This document shows positions 15,570 through 25,032 of a stretch of DNA of 64,000 bases, piece by piece. Position 1 is the stretch's first letter. Each line of letters begins with the position of its first letter. A program made the position numbers and the translations under genes. The notes beneath the pieces were generated by a model, which saw nothing but the letters and a program-made list of their open reading frames with translations, was not told where the DNA came from and made no database searches. Source of the DNA: Acetobacteraceae bacterium (lineage in GTDB: Bacteria; Pseudomonadota; Alphaproteobacteria; Acetobacterales; Acetobacteraceae); the NCBI GenBank assembly GCA_003506895.1, contig DNXO01000144.1:1-64000 (forward strand). The letters are read 5' to 3'.

Positions 15570-16880
15570 ATGATGATGCCGGTGGATTCCCCGCGCGGCC
15601 GGGCGAAGGCAACCGCGCCACGGCTGCACGAATGCCCCGATTGTGGCCAGATGCAGATTCTTCCCGCTCTGGAGCCCGGCGCACGCGCGGTTTGTCTGCG
15701 GTGCGACGCGGTGTTGCGGCATACCCGACGGGATCCGCTGTTGTTGCCACTCGCCCTCAACATCAGTGCCCTGATCCTGTTTGGCCTGGGCGCGACGTTG
15801 ACGCTGATGTCGGTCAGCGCGGCCGGCCAGCAGCGCGCCGCCGGTCTGGTGACCGGACCAGCCGAACTCGAATCCTACGGACTTTGGGAAGTCTCTGCCG
15901 TGGTTCTGGCGACAACGGTCGCGGCGCCGCTCGCCCGCGTGCTGTGCATGCTGTTCGTCCTGCTGGGTCTGCGGCTGAAACGGCCACCGGCCGAGTTACG
16001 CATGATCTTTGCGTGGGTCGAGCACCTCCGCCCATGGTCGATGATCGAGATTTATCTGCTCGGTCTGTTCGTCGCCTACACCCGGCTTAAGGGCATGGCG
16101 GTTGTCGATCTGGGGCCCGCGATCTACGCGCTGGGCGGCCTGATGGTCATCATGGTGCTAGCCGACTACACGCTGGATGGCCAAGCGGTCTGGGAGGCCA
16201 TGGAACCGCCGAACCGCCGGAGGCGCCGAACCCTGCGTGCCGACACCCCGGCGGATGACAATTCGGCCGCGACTCCGCGGCGCTGGCGCATCGGATGCGA
16301 CACGTGCGGGCTGGTCAGCCGGTCGGCACCGGGAGCGCGATGCACGCGCTGCGGTTTCCGGCTGCGGGACCGGCGGCCAGCGGCGATCGAGCGGACATGG
16401 GCGTTGGCGCTGGCCGCGATGGTGCTTTACATCCCGGCCAATGTCTATCCGGTGCTGACCGTTGTGCAGCTTGGCGCCGGCCAACCGAGCACGATCCTTG
16501 GTGGCGTCCAGGAACTGATGGACGCCAGGATGTGGCCGCTGGCGGCGCTGGTCTTCTTCGCCAGCGTCGCGGTGCCGGTTTTCAAGCTGATTGGCCTGGG
16601 TATTCTTCTGATCACGACACATTATGGAACGGGATGGAGATTGCATGACCGCACGGTGCTGTACCGGATCGTGGATGCCGTCGGCCGCTGGTCGATGATC
16701 GATGTGTTCATGGAATCGATTCTCGTGGCGTTGGTCCAGTTCGGTCAGATTGCGAGCATCTATCCGGGTCCGGGTGCGATCGCATTCGCCGCGGTCGTCA
16801 TCCTGACGATGCTTGCCGCGCGCAGCTTTGATCCCCGCCTGATGTGGGATAACGCCCGACCCGGGGCTGGAACCGCATGA
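15570..16880 (+). CDS. pqiA: PqiA-like inner-membrane protein (paraquat-inducible)
   Basis: 436 aa from ATG 15570; the frame can be extended to a TTG at 15489 but with no SD. Two PqiA repeats, each a zinc ribbon followed by four membrane helices: CPDCGQMQILPALEPGARAV...CLRC near residue 23, and CDTCGLVSRSAPGARCTRCG near residue 240. Conserved LRPWSMIEIYLLGLFVAY and VGRWSMIDVFMESILVAL mark both halves. PqiA works with PqiB and PqiC in phospholipid movement across the envelope and membrane integrity under stress. ATGA overlap with pqiB. Confidence 0.9.
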   Translation: MMMPVDSPRGRAKATAPRLHECPDCGQMQILPALEPGARAVCLRCDAVLRHTRRDPLLLPLALNISALILFGLGATLTLMSVSAAGQQRAAGLVTGPAELESYGLWEVSAVVLATTVAAPLARVLCMLFVLLGLRLKRPPAELRMIFAWVEHLRPWSMIEIYLLGLFVAYTRLKGMAVVDLGPAIYALGGLMVIMVLADYTLDGQAVWEAMEPPNRRRRRTLRADTPADDNSAATPRRWRIGCDTCGLVSRSAPGARCTRCGFRLRDRRPAAIERTWALALAAMVLYIPANVYPVLTVVQLGAGQPSTILGGVQELMDARMWPLAALVFFASVAVPVFKLIGLGILLITTHYGTGWRLHDRTVLYRIVDAVGRWSMIDVFMESILVALVQFGQIASIYPGPGAIAFAAVVILTMLAARSFDPRLMWDNARPGAGTA

Positions 16881-18565
16881 ACGACAAACCTCCGACAGCG
16901 GTCGTTCGGTCCCATGTCGACAACAAGCGGCGCCTGTCGCTGATCTGGGCAATCCCGCTCATAACCGCGCTGATCGGGGGATGGCTGGCCTGGAAAACGC
17001 TGTCCGAACGCGGCCCCTTGATTACCATCACCTTCGAAACCGCCGAGGGACTGCAACCCAACCAGTCCCATGTCCGGCATAAAGACGTTGACATGGGCGT
17101 CGTTCAAAAAGTCGGCCTGACACCGGACCTGAAGCGCGTTCAGGTCACCGTGCGGATGAACCGCGAAGCCGAATCCCTGCTGACCGACAAGGCTCAGTTC
17201 TGGGTCGTCCGGCCACGGTTTTTCGCTGGATCGATCAGCGGTCTGCAAACGCTGTTCTCAGGCTCGTATATCGATCTGCTTCCGGCCGCGAAGGGCGGCG
17301 AGGAAAAGCGCGATTTCGTCGGCCTGGAGAACCCACCCGTGCTGCAGTCGGACGTACCGGGCCGGACCTTCTTGCTGAAGGCGGATCGGATCGGGTCGCT
17401 GAACCTCGGTTCTCCCATCATGTTCCGCGACCTGGAGGTGGGCGAGGTTTTAGGCTGGGATGTGGGCGAGATGGCGCGAAGCATAACCATCCACGCCTTT
17501 GTAAGGGAGCCGTTCGACAAATACGTGCATGACAATTCGCGCTTCTGGAACGCGTCGGGCATCAAGTTCGGAATCGGGGGCGAGGGCCTGCAAGTGCACC
17601 TGGAATCGCTTCGGGCCGTCGTCCTGGGCGGGATCGCATTTGAAACACCCGACGATCCGGCGTTCACGACCGAGAGCACCCAGAACCACGCATTCTCTCT
17701 TTTCCGGTCGGAAGATGCGGCTGATTCGTCCACCTACAAGCGCAGCGTGCCGTTCATCGCCAACTTCAATGCGTCGGTCGCGGGCCTGAACGCCGGCGCG
17801 GCCGTTACGGTACGCGGCCTTAAAATCGGCGAGGTTACCAGTGTGTCGCTGGTCTACGATCGAACACTGGATAACGTCGTGGTGCCGGTCCACTTCACGC
17901 TGGAACCCGAACGCATCGCGTTGCTGGACCTGCCGACCGATGGCGACCTCGATACCAGGATGGCCGACCTAGTTCAGCGCGGACTCCGCGTGAAGCTGGA
18001 AACCGCCAACGTACTGACCGGTCAGAAGCAACTCGCGATGGACATCTATCACGACCTTCCCGCCGCCAAGGTTGCCAAAGAGGGCGATGCCTATGTCATT
18101 CCCGTGCTGGGCGGCAGCACGGACGACGTCGCCACCGCCGCCACTAATCTGGTCAACCGCCTGAACGACATCCCGTTCGCGTCGATCGGCAAGAACCTCG
18201 ATCAGACCCTCGCCGGCGTGAACGCCCTGGTCAACGACAAGCAGCTCGGACAGTCGGTCACGGCGCTGCGGTCAACCTTGGCGAGCACCCAGGCGCTGGT
18301 GGAAAACCTCAATCACGGTGTCTCGTCCCTCACGCCGCGCCTGCCGGGGATGGCCGCTAACCTGGAGACCTCGGTGCAGAACACCAACAAGCTGATCGCG
18401 TCGCTGGAAAGCACCTATGGCGGCGACTCGCGATTTAGCCGCGACGTTGGCCGCATGATGTCGCAACTGTCCGATGCGGCGCGATCGATCCGGGTACTGG
18501 CCGACCTGCTGTCGCGCCACCCCGAGGCCTTGATCCGCGGCCGCACCGACCAGGGGGTCCAATAA
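16877..18565 (+). CDS. pqiB: PqiB-like MCE protein (envelope lipid transport)
   Basis: 562 aa. One N-terminal membrane helix (LSLIWAIPLITALIGGWLAW) then three MCE/MlaD domains; conserved starts include ITFETAEGLQPNQSHVRHKD and LNLGSPIMFRDLEVGEVLGW, and SVAGLNAGAAVTVRGLKIGEV. The C-terminal ~130 residues form a long helix/coiled coil (LVNRLNDIPFASIGKNLDQT onward). In E. coli PqiB hexamers make a tunnel bridging inner and outer membranes. Coupled by overlap to both pqiA and pqiC. Confidence 0.92.
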   Translation: MNDKPPTAVVRSHVDNKRRLSLIWAIPLITALIGGWLAWKTLSERGPLITITFETAEGLQPNQSHVRHKDVDMGVVQKVGLTPDLKRVQVTVRMNREAESLLTDKAQFWVVRPRFFAGSISGLQTLFSGSYIDLLPAAKGGEEKRDFVGLENPPVLQSDVPGRTFLLKADRIGSLNLGSPIMFRDLEVGEVLGWDVGEMARSITIHAFVREPFDKYVHDNSRFWNASGIKFGIGGEGLQVHLESLRAVVLGGIAFETPDDPAFTTESTQNHAFSLFRSEDAADSSTYKRSVPFIANFNASVAGLNAGAAVTVRGLKIGEVTSVSLVYDRTLDNVVVPVHFTLEPERIALLDLPTDGDLDTRMADLVQRGLRVKLETANVLTGQKQLAMDIYHDLPAAKVAKEGDAYVIPVLGGSTDDVATAATNLVNRLNDIPFASIGKNLDQTLAGVNALVNDKQLGQSVTALRSTLASTQALVENLNHGVSSLTPRLPGMAANLETSVQNTNKLIASLESTYGGDSRFSRDVGRMMSQLSDAARSIRVLADLLSRHPEALIRGRTDQGVQ

Positions 18566-19122
18566 TGCTGTCCCGGCGCCTCGCGTTGCTGGCCCTGGCC
18601 GCGCTGCCAGCTTCCTGCGCGTCCCCCAACCCGACATTGTATGTGTTGGGGATTGAACCGGGCCCGATCCACTCAGCGGCTCCGCGGGTCATACAAATGC
18701 GCGCCATCGCGGTCGCGCATTACCTGGAGCGCTCGCAGATCGTGCGCTCATCCGAGGGCTACCGGATGGACGTCCTGTCCAACGAATGGTGGGGCGAGCC
18801 GCTGGACACGATGATCGGCCGCATTCTGGTCCAGGAACTGAACGAGCGCCTGCCCGGCAGCACGGTTTATGGTGAAAGTGGCGCGATTTCCACCCCGCCG
18901 GACGCGACCGTCGAGATCAACCTGCAACGCTTCGACCTGAATCGCGAGGGTGCCGTTCTGCTGAACGCGCAGGTCGCGGTGGACGGCAGGACGCTGGCTT
19001 CACGCGGGGTGACGTTCACGGTTCGGCCGGCGGACGGCACGACGGCGGCGATGGTCGCGGCGATGAGCATGGCAACCGCGCAGCTCGCCGATGTGATCGC
19101 GGGGATGCTGGCGGGGCGATAG
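18565..19122 (+). CDS. pqiC: PqiC-like outer-membrane lipoprotein
   Basis: 185 aa. Signal sequence with lipobox LPASC (Cys18) after RRLALLALAALPA. The domain is the ABC-type transport auxiliary lipoprotein (DUF330) fold: IQMRAIAVAHYLERSQIV, SNEWWGEPLDTMIGRILVQE, and VEINLQRFDLNREGAVLLNA. PqiC anchors the PqiB tunnel at the outer membrane. The start overlaps the pqiB stop (TAATG). Ends 9 bases before the convergent thiD. Confidence 0.9.
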   Translation: MLSRRLALLALAALPASCASPNPTLYVLGIEPGPIHSAAPRVIQMRAIAVAHYLERSQIVRSSEGYRMDVLSNEWWGEPLDTMIGRILVQELNERLPGSTVYGESGAISTPPDATVEINLQRFDLNREGAVLLNAQVAVDGRTLASRGVTFTVRPADGTTAAMVAAMSMATAQLADVIAGMLAGR

Positions 19123-19130
19123 CGTCGCGA

Positions 19131-19931
19131 CTAAGCGGGATGGGCAAACCCTACCGCGTGGTTCAGCGGCCCATGCCCCTTGCCGAACCCAGGTGCGGAT
19201 GTGATCGCTGCCCGCACGTAGGCCCGAGCGCGAACCACTGAATCGCGGAGGCTCATACCCTGCGCCAGCCCGGCCGCCACCGCTGACGCGGTTGTACACC
19301 CGGTGCCATGGGTATGCCGGGTCTGGATACGCGGTTCGGAGAACGCTTCGACGCCGGAGGCCGTCGCCAGCAAATCGGTCACCGTGTCCGATTCCAGGTG
19401 GCCGCCCTTCAGCAGGACAGCCGGAACACCCATCGCCAGCAACGCGGTCGCGGCGACCCGCATGTCCGCCACGGTGCGGATGGTCAACCCGGTCAGCGCC
19501 TCGGCTTCCGGCAGGTTTGGGGTGATCACCGCCGACAGCGGCAACAATCGCGTGCGCAGACTGTCCACCGCCTGAGCCGCCAGCAGCGCGTGTCCGCCCT
19601 TTGCCACCATCACCGGATCCAGCACCATCGGCGCATCCGGCGCGAAATCCTCCAGTGCGTCGCACACTGTCCCGATCGTCGCGACATCGCCCAGCATGCC
19701 GATCTTGATGACGTCCGCACCGATGTCTGACAGCACAACCTCGATCTGCTGGCGGATGAAGTCCGCCGGCACCGGCATCACGCCATGCACGCCCAGCGTG
19801 TTCTGCGCGGTCAGCGCGGTGATCGCCGTTGCCGCGAAGGCCCCCAGCGCCGTGATCGTCTTGATGTCCGCTTGAACACCAGCGCCCCCGCCGGAGTCCG
19901 ACCCGGCGATGACCAGGACCCGGCCTTTCAT
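19131..19931 (-). CDS. thiD: Hydroxymethylpyrimidine/phosphomethylpyrimidine kinase ThiD
   Basis: 266 aa from the ATG overlapping the glmM stop (ATGA). Phosphorylates HMP and HMP-P for the thiamine pyrimidine branch. N-terminal VLVIAGSDSGGGAGVQADIK, ribokinase-fold VMVAKGGHALLAAQAV, PVLLKGGHLESDTVTDLL and the anion-hole motif HTHGTGCTTASAVAAGLAQG are all present. Cotranscribed with glmM and folP; linkage rather than pathway explains the grouping. I saw no TPP riboswitch. Confidence 0.93.
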   Translation of the reverse strand: MKGRVLVIAGSDSGGGAGVQADIKTITALGAFAATAITALTAQNTLGVHGVMPVPADFIRQQIEVVLSDIGADVIKIGMLGDVATIGTVCDALEDFAPDAPMVLDPVMVAKGGHALLAAQAVDSLRTRLLPLSAVITPNLPEAEALTGLTIRTVADMRVAATALLAMGVPAVLLKGGHLESDTVTDLLATASGVEAFSEPRIQTRHTHGTGCTTASAVAAGLAQGMSLRDSVVRARAYVRAAITSAPGFGKGHGPLNHAVGFAHPA

Positions 19932-21301
19932 GACAAAGCGGCATCCCGCACCCGGGCAGCCTCGGCGATCACCTCGCAAAGACCATCGACGACTTCGGCG
20001 ACCACGTCGCTGTCCTCACCCTCGGCCATGACCCGTACCAGCGGTTCGGTGCCGCTCTCGCGGATCAGGACGCGGCCGGTGCTGGCAAAACGCGCCTCGG
20101 CATCGCGGATCGCGGCCTGAACGCCTGCGTCCCGAAGGGGAGACTGGCCCTTGAACCGCACGTTCTTCAACCGCTGCGGAAGACGCTGGAAGACCTGCAG
20201 GACCTCGGACGCCGGGCGGCCTTGTTGCACCAAAACCGCCAGAACCTGCAGCGCCGCGAGCAATCCGTCGCCGGTGGTCGCGAAATCGGACAGGATCAGG
20301 TGCCCCGACTGCTCGCCACCGACGTTGATGTCGGAGGCACGCATATGCTCCGCGACATACCGGTCGCCGACCTTTGTCCGGTGCAGTTGCAAGCCGAGTC
20401 CGGAGAGGTGCCGTTCGAGACCGAGGTTGGACATCACTGTCGCGACGATGCCGCCACCGCGCAGCGTACCCGCCTGGTGCCAGGACTGCGCGATCAAGGC
20501 CAGGATCTGGTCGCCATCCACAACCTCACCCGTCTCATCGGCGATGATCACCCGATCGGCATCGCCATCCAGCGCGACGCCCAGATGGGCGTTATGTTCC
20601 AGCACCTTCGCGCACAGAAACTCCGCCACGGTAGAGCCGCATCCCTTGTTGATATTGAAACCATCCGGCGCGACGCCGACCGGAATGACGGTCGCCCCGA
20701 GTTCCCAAAGCACGGTCGGGGCGACTTTGTAGCCGGCGCCATTGGCGCAATCCACGACGATCCGAAGTCCGTCGAGGCGCGAGCCGCGCGGGAAGCTGGC
20801 CTTGGCCGCTTCGATATATCGCCCCGCCGCGTCGTCCAGACGCGCGGCGCGACCGAGCACATGGGATTCCGCCAGGCGGTCGGCGAAGCCGCTGTCCATG
20901 AGGGCCTCGATTTCAAGCTCCATCTCATCGGACAATTTGGTCCCATCCGGGCCAAACAGCTTGATGCCGTTATCCTCATAGGGGTTGTGGGAGGCAGAGA
21001 TCATCACGCCCAAATCGGCCCGCAGCGAGCGGGTGAGCATCGCCACGGCGGGTGTCGGAAGTGGTCCTAGCAGTGTGACATCCATGCCCGCGCCGATAAA
21101 CCCCGCCGTCAGGGCTGGTTCCAGCATGTAGCCGGACAGTCGTGTGTCCTTGCCGATGACAACGCGATGACGGTGCGCCCCGCGTGTGAATATCAGTCCG
21201 GCGGCCTGACCGAGGCGCAGGGCGGTTCCCGCCGTCATCGGTTCGGTGTTGGCCTTGCCCCGGATACCGTCGGTGCCAAACAGCCGTCGTGTCTTTGTCA
21301 T
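19928..21301 (-). CDS. glmM: Phosphoglucosamine mutase GlmM
   Basis: 457 aa from the ATG that starts MTKTRRLFGTDGIRGKAN. Converts glucosamine-6-P to glucosamine-1-P for UDP-GlcNAc, the precursor of peptidoglycan and LPS. Catalytic phosphoserine loop VMISASHNPYEDNGIKLFG, metal loop VALDGDADRVIIAD, sugar-binding GGEQSGHLILSDFATTGDG, and phosphate loop LIRESGTEPLVRVMAEG are intact. Lies downstream of folP with 68 bases between, in the common alphaproteobacterial folP-glmM order. Confidence 0.96.
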   Translation of the reverse strand: MTKTRRLFGTDGIRGKANTEPMTAGTALRLGQAAGLIFTRGAHRHRVVIGKDTRLSGYMLEPALTAGFIGAGMDVTLLGPLPTPAVAMLTRSLRADLGVMISASHNPYEDNGIKLFGPDGTKLSDEMELEIEALMDSGFADRLAESHVLGRAARLDDAAGRYIEAAKASFPRGSRLDGLRIVVDCANGAGYKVAPTVLWELGATVIPVGVAPDGFNINKGCGSTVAEFLCAKVLEHNAHLGVALDGDADRVIIADETGEVVDGDQILALIAQSWHQAGTLRGGGIVATVMSNLGLERHLSGLGLQLHRTKVGDRYVAEHMRASDINVGGEQSGHLILSDFATTGDGLLAALQVLAVLVQQGRPASEVLQVFQRLPQRLKNVRFKGQSPLRDAGVQAAIRDAEARFASTGRVLIRESGTEPLVRVMAEGEDSDVVAEVVDGLCEVIAEAARVRDAALS

Positions 21302-21369
21302 ACGCGGTCCATCACTTTGCGGGCCGTGATGTAATGCCATCCCCGGCGTTGGGAAAGCGGGACCGTGCC

Positions 21370-22215
21370 TTATTCGAACAATGTCCGCCAGACACGAAGT
21401 GCTTGGACTGTCTCCCGGACGTCATGAACGCGAAGGATTGAAGCGCCTCGTAGAACCGCGAACAGGCCCGCCGCGAGCGAGCCTCCCAGCCGCTGGCCGG
21501 CCCGCGGTTCCTCAGACACGGTGCCAATAAAGCTCTTGCGGGACAGACCAATCAGCACCGGGTAACCAAGGTCGAGCAGATCCGGCAGCCCGCGCAGAAC
21601 CGCCAGAGAATGCTCCGCATGCTTGGCGAAGCCGAGTCCCGGATCGATGACGATCCGATCGGACAGGATGCCGGCAGCGAGCGCGGCATCCACGCGATTG
21701 GCGAGTTCCGCCCTCACCTCGGAGACGACATCCTGATAATTGGCTTCGGCGCTCATTGTCCCCGGCGTGCCCCGCATGTGCATCAACACAACCGGGCAGC
21801 CGTGTTCGGCGACCATTGGCAACGACCCGGGGTCATGGGCAAGACCGGAGATGTCGTTGATGATTCGGGCGCCGGCCGCGAGCGCAGCCCGCATCGTGGC
21901 CGCGTTCCTGGTATCGACCGATACAAGAATATTCGCGGCGGCCAAGGCGCGGATCACCGGCAGGATCCGGGCCTGCTCCGCCTCGGCGGACACGACATCG
22001 GCACCCGGGCGGGTACTCTCGCCACCCACGTCGATGATGTCGGCACCGGCTTCGGCCATCGCGAAACCCGCCGAAATCGCCGCCTGTGCGCCGATGCGGC
22101 TTCCACCGTCGCTAAAACTATCGGGCGTGACATTCAGGATGCCCATGACCCGCGGCCGGTCCAGCGTCAGGCCGGCCCACCGGTTCGTGCGGTCGGAAGA
22201 AGTCATTGCGATCAA
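21370..22215 (-). CDS. folP: Dihydropteroate synthase FolP
   Basis: 281 aa (an ATG three codons in is an alternative start). Joins p-aminobenzoate to the pterin pyrophosphate in folate synthesis and is the sulfonamide target. All signature loops are seen: VMGILNVTPDSFSDGG, DVGGESTRPGADVV, IINDISGLAHD, VVLMHMRGTPGTM, IDPGLGFAKHAEHSLAVL, GLSRKSFIGTV and the end RVHDVRETVQALRVW. The ftsH gene that often precedes this pair is not here. Confidence 0.95.
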   Translation of the reverse strand: MIAMTSSDRTNRWAGLTLDRPRVMGILNVTPDSFSDGGSRIGAQAAISAGFAMAEAGADIIDVGGESTRPGADVVSAEAEQARILPVIRALAAANILVSVDTRNAATMRAALAAGARIINDISGLAHDPGSLPMVAEHGCPVVLMHMRGTPGTMSAEANYQDVVSEVRAELANRVDAALAAGILSDRIVIDPGLGFAKHAEHSLAVLRGLPDLLDLGYPVLIGLSRKSFIGTVSEEPRAGQRLGGSLAAGLFAVLRGASILRVHDVRETVQALRVWRTLFE

Positions 22216-23045
22216 CCTGGTACAGGGATGGGTTCGACCACAGCGATACCTTCAAAACCATTTTAGCTCAAGCATTTACGGCATTTCCAGCCAGCCACGT
22301 TCACACTCGGATGCGCGCGCTGCCCGCGCATGTGCCCGCGGTTTCGGCAGCGGCTGCACAGCGATGGTTCATATAAAGATTTTCGGCCATACCGTCTGGC
22401 CGGTGGTGTAGCGTGCCTTAGATCAAGCGCGAAGGAAGAACGAAATATTAGGGATATCAATGTATCCTGAATCCTTCGGTCGGGCCGAATGCTGGATAAA
22501 CCCATTGGCTTGGAGAGGCGCACGATGCTCCTGACAGGCGTTTTCCCCGAAACCGCGACAGCGTGCGTCGCCGCGTCCCATGACCAGGCGTTGCGGCCGG
22601 CTGTTTCGGACTTTTGCATGCCCGCGCGGAATTTTCTTGATATTGCGCTGGCCCGCTTTCACTATTCCGTGATCGGCCGATTTGCCACGAGTGCCCGGAT
22701 TTCCGAATCAGGCGGGCGCTCTCTCTTGAACGATGAAGTTCCGACCTCGATTTGTCGGAGCGCTGCTGCAAGTGCTTGTGCACATGCAGGCGTCAAATGA
22801 CTGCTTCAATCTAACGCGATACCGGTTGCGGTTTCGAACCGGAACAAGAAAGATTTACGCAAAGGACCGCGCTTTTGCTGACACAATGCAAGTCCATATC
22901 ACGGTCTCGAATGTCAAAATGATCCAGACCGACAAAAACATTCACGCGACGTACCCCCAATCCGCTACGGTTGCACCCATCTTGCATACATGGATTCGCG
23001 TGCTTCCCACACACCGTGGCACCACCCATAACCAAGGAGCGGCCG
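22216..23045. other. Long divergent intergenic region
   Basis: 830 bases between folP and prkA, the largest gap in the window. One plus-strand frame (22489-22800, 103 codons) has passable codon use but no SD and no recognisable motif, so I leave it unassigned. Weak inverted repeats occur (GGATA/TATCC near 22454; CGGTT/AACCG at 22829-22841). Probably carries prkA regulatory sequence; I found no convincing sigma-54 or sigma-70 promoter. Confidence 0.4.
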
Positions 23046-24992
23046 ATGCAGACGGTCGATGACATTTTCACCGCATATGCAAAGACCTTCGAGGCTCATC
23101 GCGAAGCCGAGATGTCGCTGGCGGAATACCTGGACGCTTGCAAGAAAGACCCGCTGGTCTATTCCACCGCGACAGAACGGTTGCTCGCCGCGATCGGCGA
23201 ACCGGAAATGGTCGATACCTCCAAGGATCCGCGCATGGGCCGGATCTTCATGAACCGGACGATCCGGGTTTATCCCGCCTTCAGCGAATTCTACGGCATG
23301 GAAGAGACGATCGAGCGCATCGTCGGGTTCCTTCGCCACGCTGCTCAGGGGCTAGAAGAACGCAAGCAAATCATGTACTTGCTGGGACCTGTCGGCGGCG
23401 GCAAGTCCTCGCTGGCGGAACGGCTGAAGGCGTTGATGGAAACCTATCCAATCTACGTGCTGAAAGCCGGCAACGAACTCTCCCCGGTGTTCGAAAGCCC
23501 GCTGGGTCTGTTCGATCCCGAACGGATGGGGTCGATGCTGGAAGACCGCTACGGCATCCCAAGGCGCCGGCTAACTGGGCTCATGAGCCCATGGTGCATC
23601 AAGCGGCTGGATGAGTTCAACGGCGACATTTCCAAATTCCGCGTTCAGAAACTGATCCCGTCCCGATTGCGCCAGATCGCTATCGCCAAGACCGAACCGG
23701 GCGACGAAAACAATCAGGACATCTCCTCCCTGGTCGGCAAGGTCGATATCCGCAAACTGGAAATGCATGCTCAGAACGATCCGGACGCCTACAGCTACTC
23801 CGGCGGACTGAACCGCGCGAACCAGGGCATGCTGGAATTCGTCGAGATGTTCAAAGCGCCGATCAAGATGCTGCACCCGTTGCTGACCGCGACGCAGGAA
23901 GGCAACTACATCGGCACGGAAAATATCGGCGCGATCCCGTTTCAGGGGATCATCATGGCGCACTCCAACGAATCGGAGTGGCAGGCCTTCAAGAACAACA
24001 AGAACAACGAAGCCTTTATCGACCGCATCTACGTCATCAAGGTTCCGTACTGCCTGCGCGTGACCGAAGAGCAGAAGATCTACGAAAAGCTGGTATCACG
24101 GTCTGAACTCGGCGATGCGCCGTGCGCGCCCGCGACACTGGAAATGCTCGCCCGGTTCTCGGTCCTGTCACGGCTCAAGAAGCACGAGAACTCGACGATC
24201 TTCGCCAAGATGCGGGTCTATGACGGCGAAAGCCTGAAAGAAACCGATCCCCGCGCGCGCTCCTTGCAGGAATACAAGGATACCGCTGGCGTCGAGGAAG
24301 GCATGGACGGTGCGTCCACCCGCTTCGCCTTCAAGGTGCTGGCGGCGACGTTCAACCACGACACGACGGAAATCGCGGCCGATCCGGTGCATCTTATGTA
24401 TGTTCTGGAACAATCGATCCGCCGCGAGCAGATGCCGCAAGAGACTGAGAAGCGGTACCTGGAGTTCATCAAGGGCGAGCTGGCGCCACGTTACGCAGAA
24501 TTCATCGGCAACGAAATCCAGAAAGCCTATTTGGAGTCCTATCATGATTACGGCCAAAACTTGTTTGATCGCTATGTCTCCTACGCCGACGCCTGGATCG
24601 AGGATATCGACTTCAAGGACGCAGACACGGGGCAGTTGTTGAACCGCGAATTGCTCAACCAAGAGCTGACCAAAGTCGAAAAGCCCGCTGGTATCGCGAA
24701 CCCCAAGGACTTCCGCAACGAAGTTGTGAAGTTCAGCCTGCGAGCCCGTGCGAACAACAACGGAAAAAATCCGTCGTGGACCAGCTATGAGAAGATCCGC
24801 GACGTCATTGAACGCCGTATGTTCAGCCAGGTGGAAGAACTGCTGCCCGTCATCAGCTTCGGCTCGAAGAAGGACAGTGATACCGAAAAGAAACACACCG
24901 AGTTCGTCGATCGCATGACGGCCCGCGGCTACACGGAAAGGCAGGTCAGACGGTTGGTTGAATGGTATATGCGTGTGAAGCAGGCGGGCTGA
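23046..24992 (+). CDS. prkA: PrkA-type serine protein kinase
   Basis: 648 aa (E. coli PrkA is 644) from the ATG preceded by AAGGAG; an upstream in-frame ATG at 22971 lacks an SD. AAA+ PrkA domain with Walker A LLGPVGGGKSSLAERLK at about residue 112, Walker-B-like and sensor stretch GAIPFQGIIMAHSNESEW, and the C-terminal PrkA-specific domain. The protein is a AAA+ ATPase/kinase active in stationary phase and nitrogen or stress responses. It leads the conserved prkA-yeaH-spoVR gene set. Confidence 0.95.
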   Translation: MQTVDDIFTAYAKTFEAHREAEMSLAEYLDACKKDPLVYSTATERLLAAIGEPEMVDTSKDPRMGRIFMNRTIRVYPAFSEFYGMEETIERIVGFLRHAAQGLEERKQIMYLLGPVGGGKSSLAERLKALMETYPIYVLKAGNELSPVFESPLGLFDPERMGSMLEDRYGIPRRRLTGLMSPWCIKRLDEFNGDISKFRVQKLIPSRLRQIAIAKTEPGDENNQDISSLVGKVDIRKLEMHAQNDPDAYSYSGGLNRANQGMLEFVEMFKAPIKMLHPLLTATQEGNYIGTENIGAIPFQGIIMAHSNESEWQAFKNNKNNEAFIDRIYVIKVPYCLRVTEEQKIYEKLVSRSELGDAPCAPATLEMLARFSVLSRLKKHENSTIFAKMRVYDGESLKETDPRARSLQEYKDTAGVEEGMDGASTRFAFKVLAATFNHDTTEIAADPVHLMYVLEQSIRREQMPQETEKRYLEFIKGELAPRYAEFIGNEIQKAYLESYHDYGQNLFDRYVSYADAWIEDIDFKDADTGQLLNRELLNQELTKVEKPAGIANPKDFRNEVVKFSLRARANNNGKNPSWTSYEKIRDVIERRMFSQVEELLPVISFGSKKDSDTEKKHTEFVDRMTARGYTERQVRRLVEWYMRVKQAG

Positions 24993-25032
24993 GAATGCCC
25001 GCCGTTCACCGGAAAGGTCTGACAGGCACACG

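Noticed and set aside
22489..22800. 103-codon frame between folP and prkA
   Set aside because: Codon use is acceptable but there is no ribosome binding site, no motif and no neighbour coupling, so it is mentioned only in the intergenic entry.
22829..22841. tRNA T-arm-like CGGTT-TCG-AACCG
   Set aside because: No acceptor, D or anticodon stem can be built around it.
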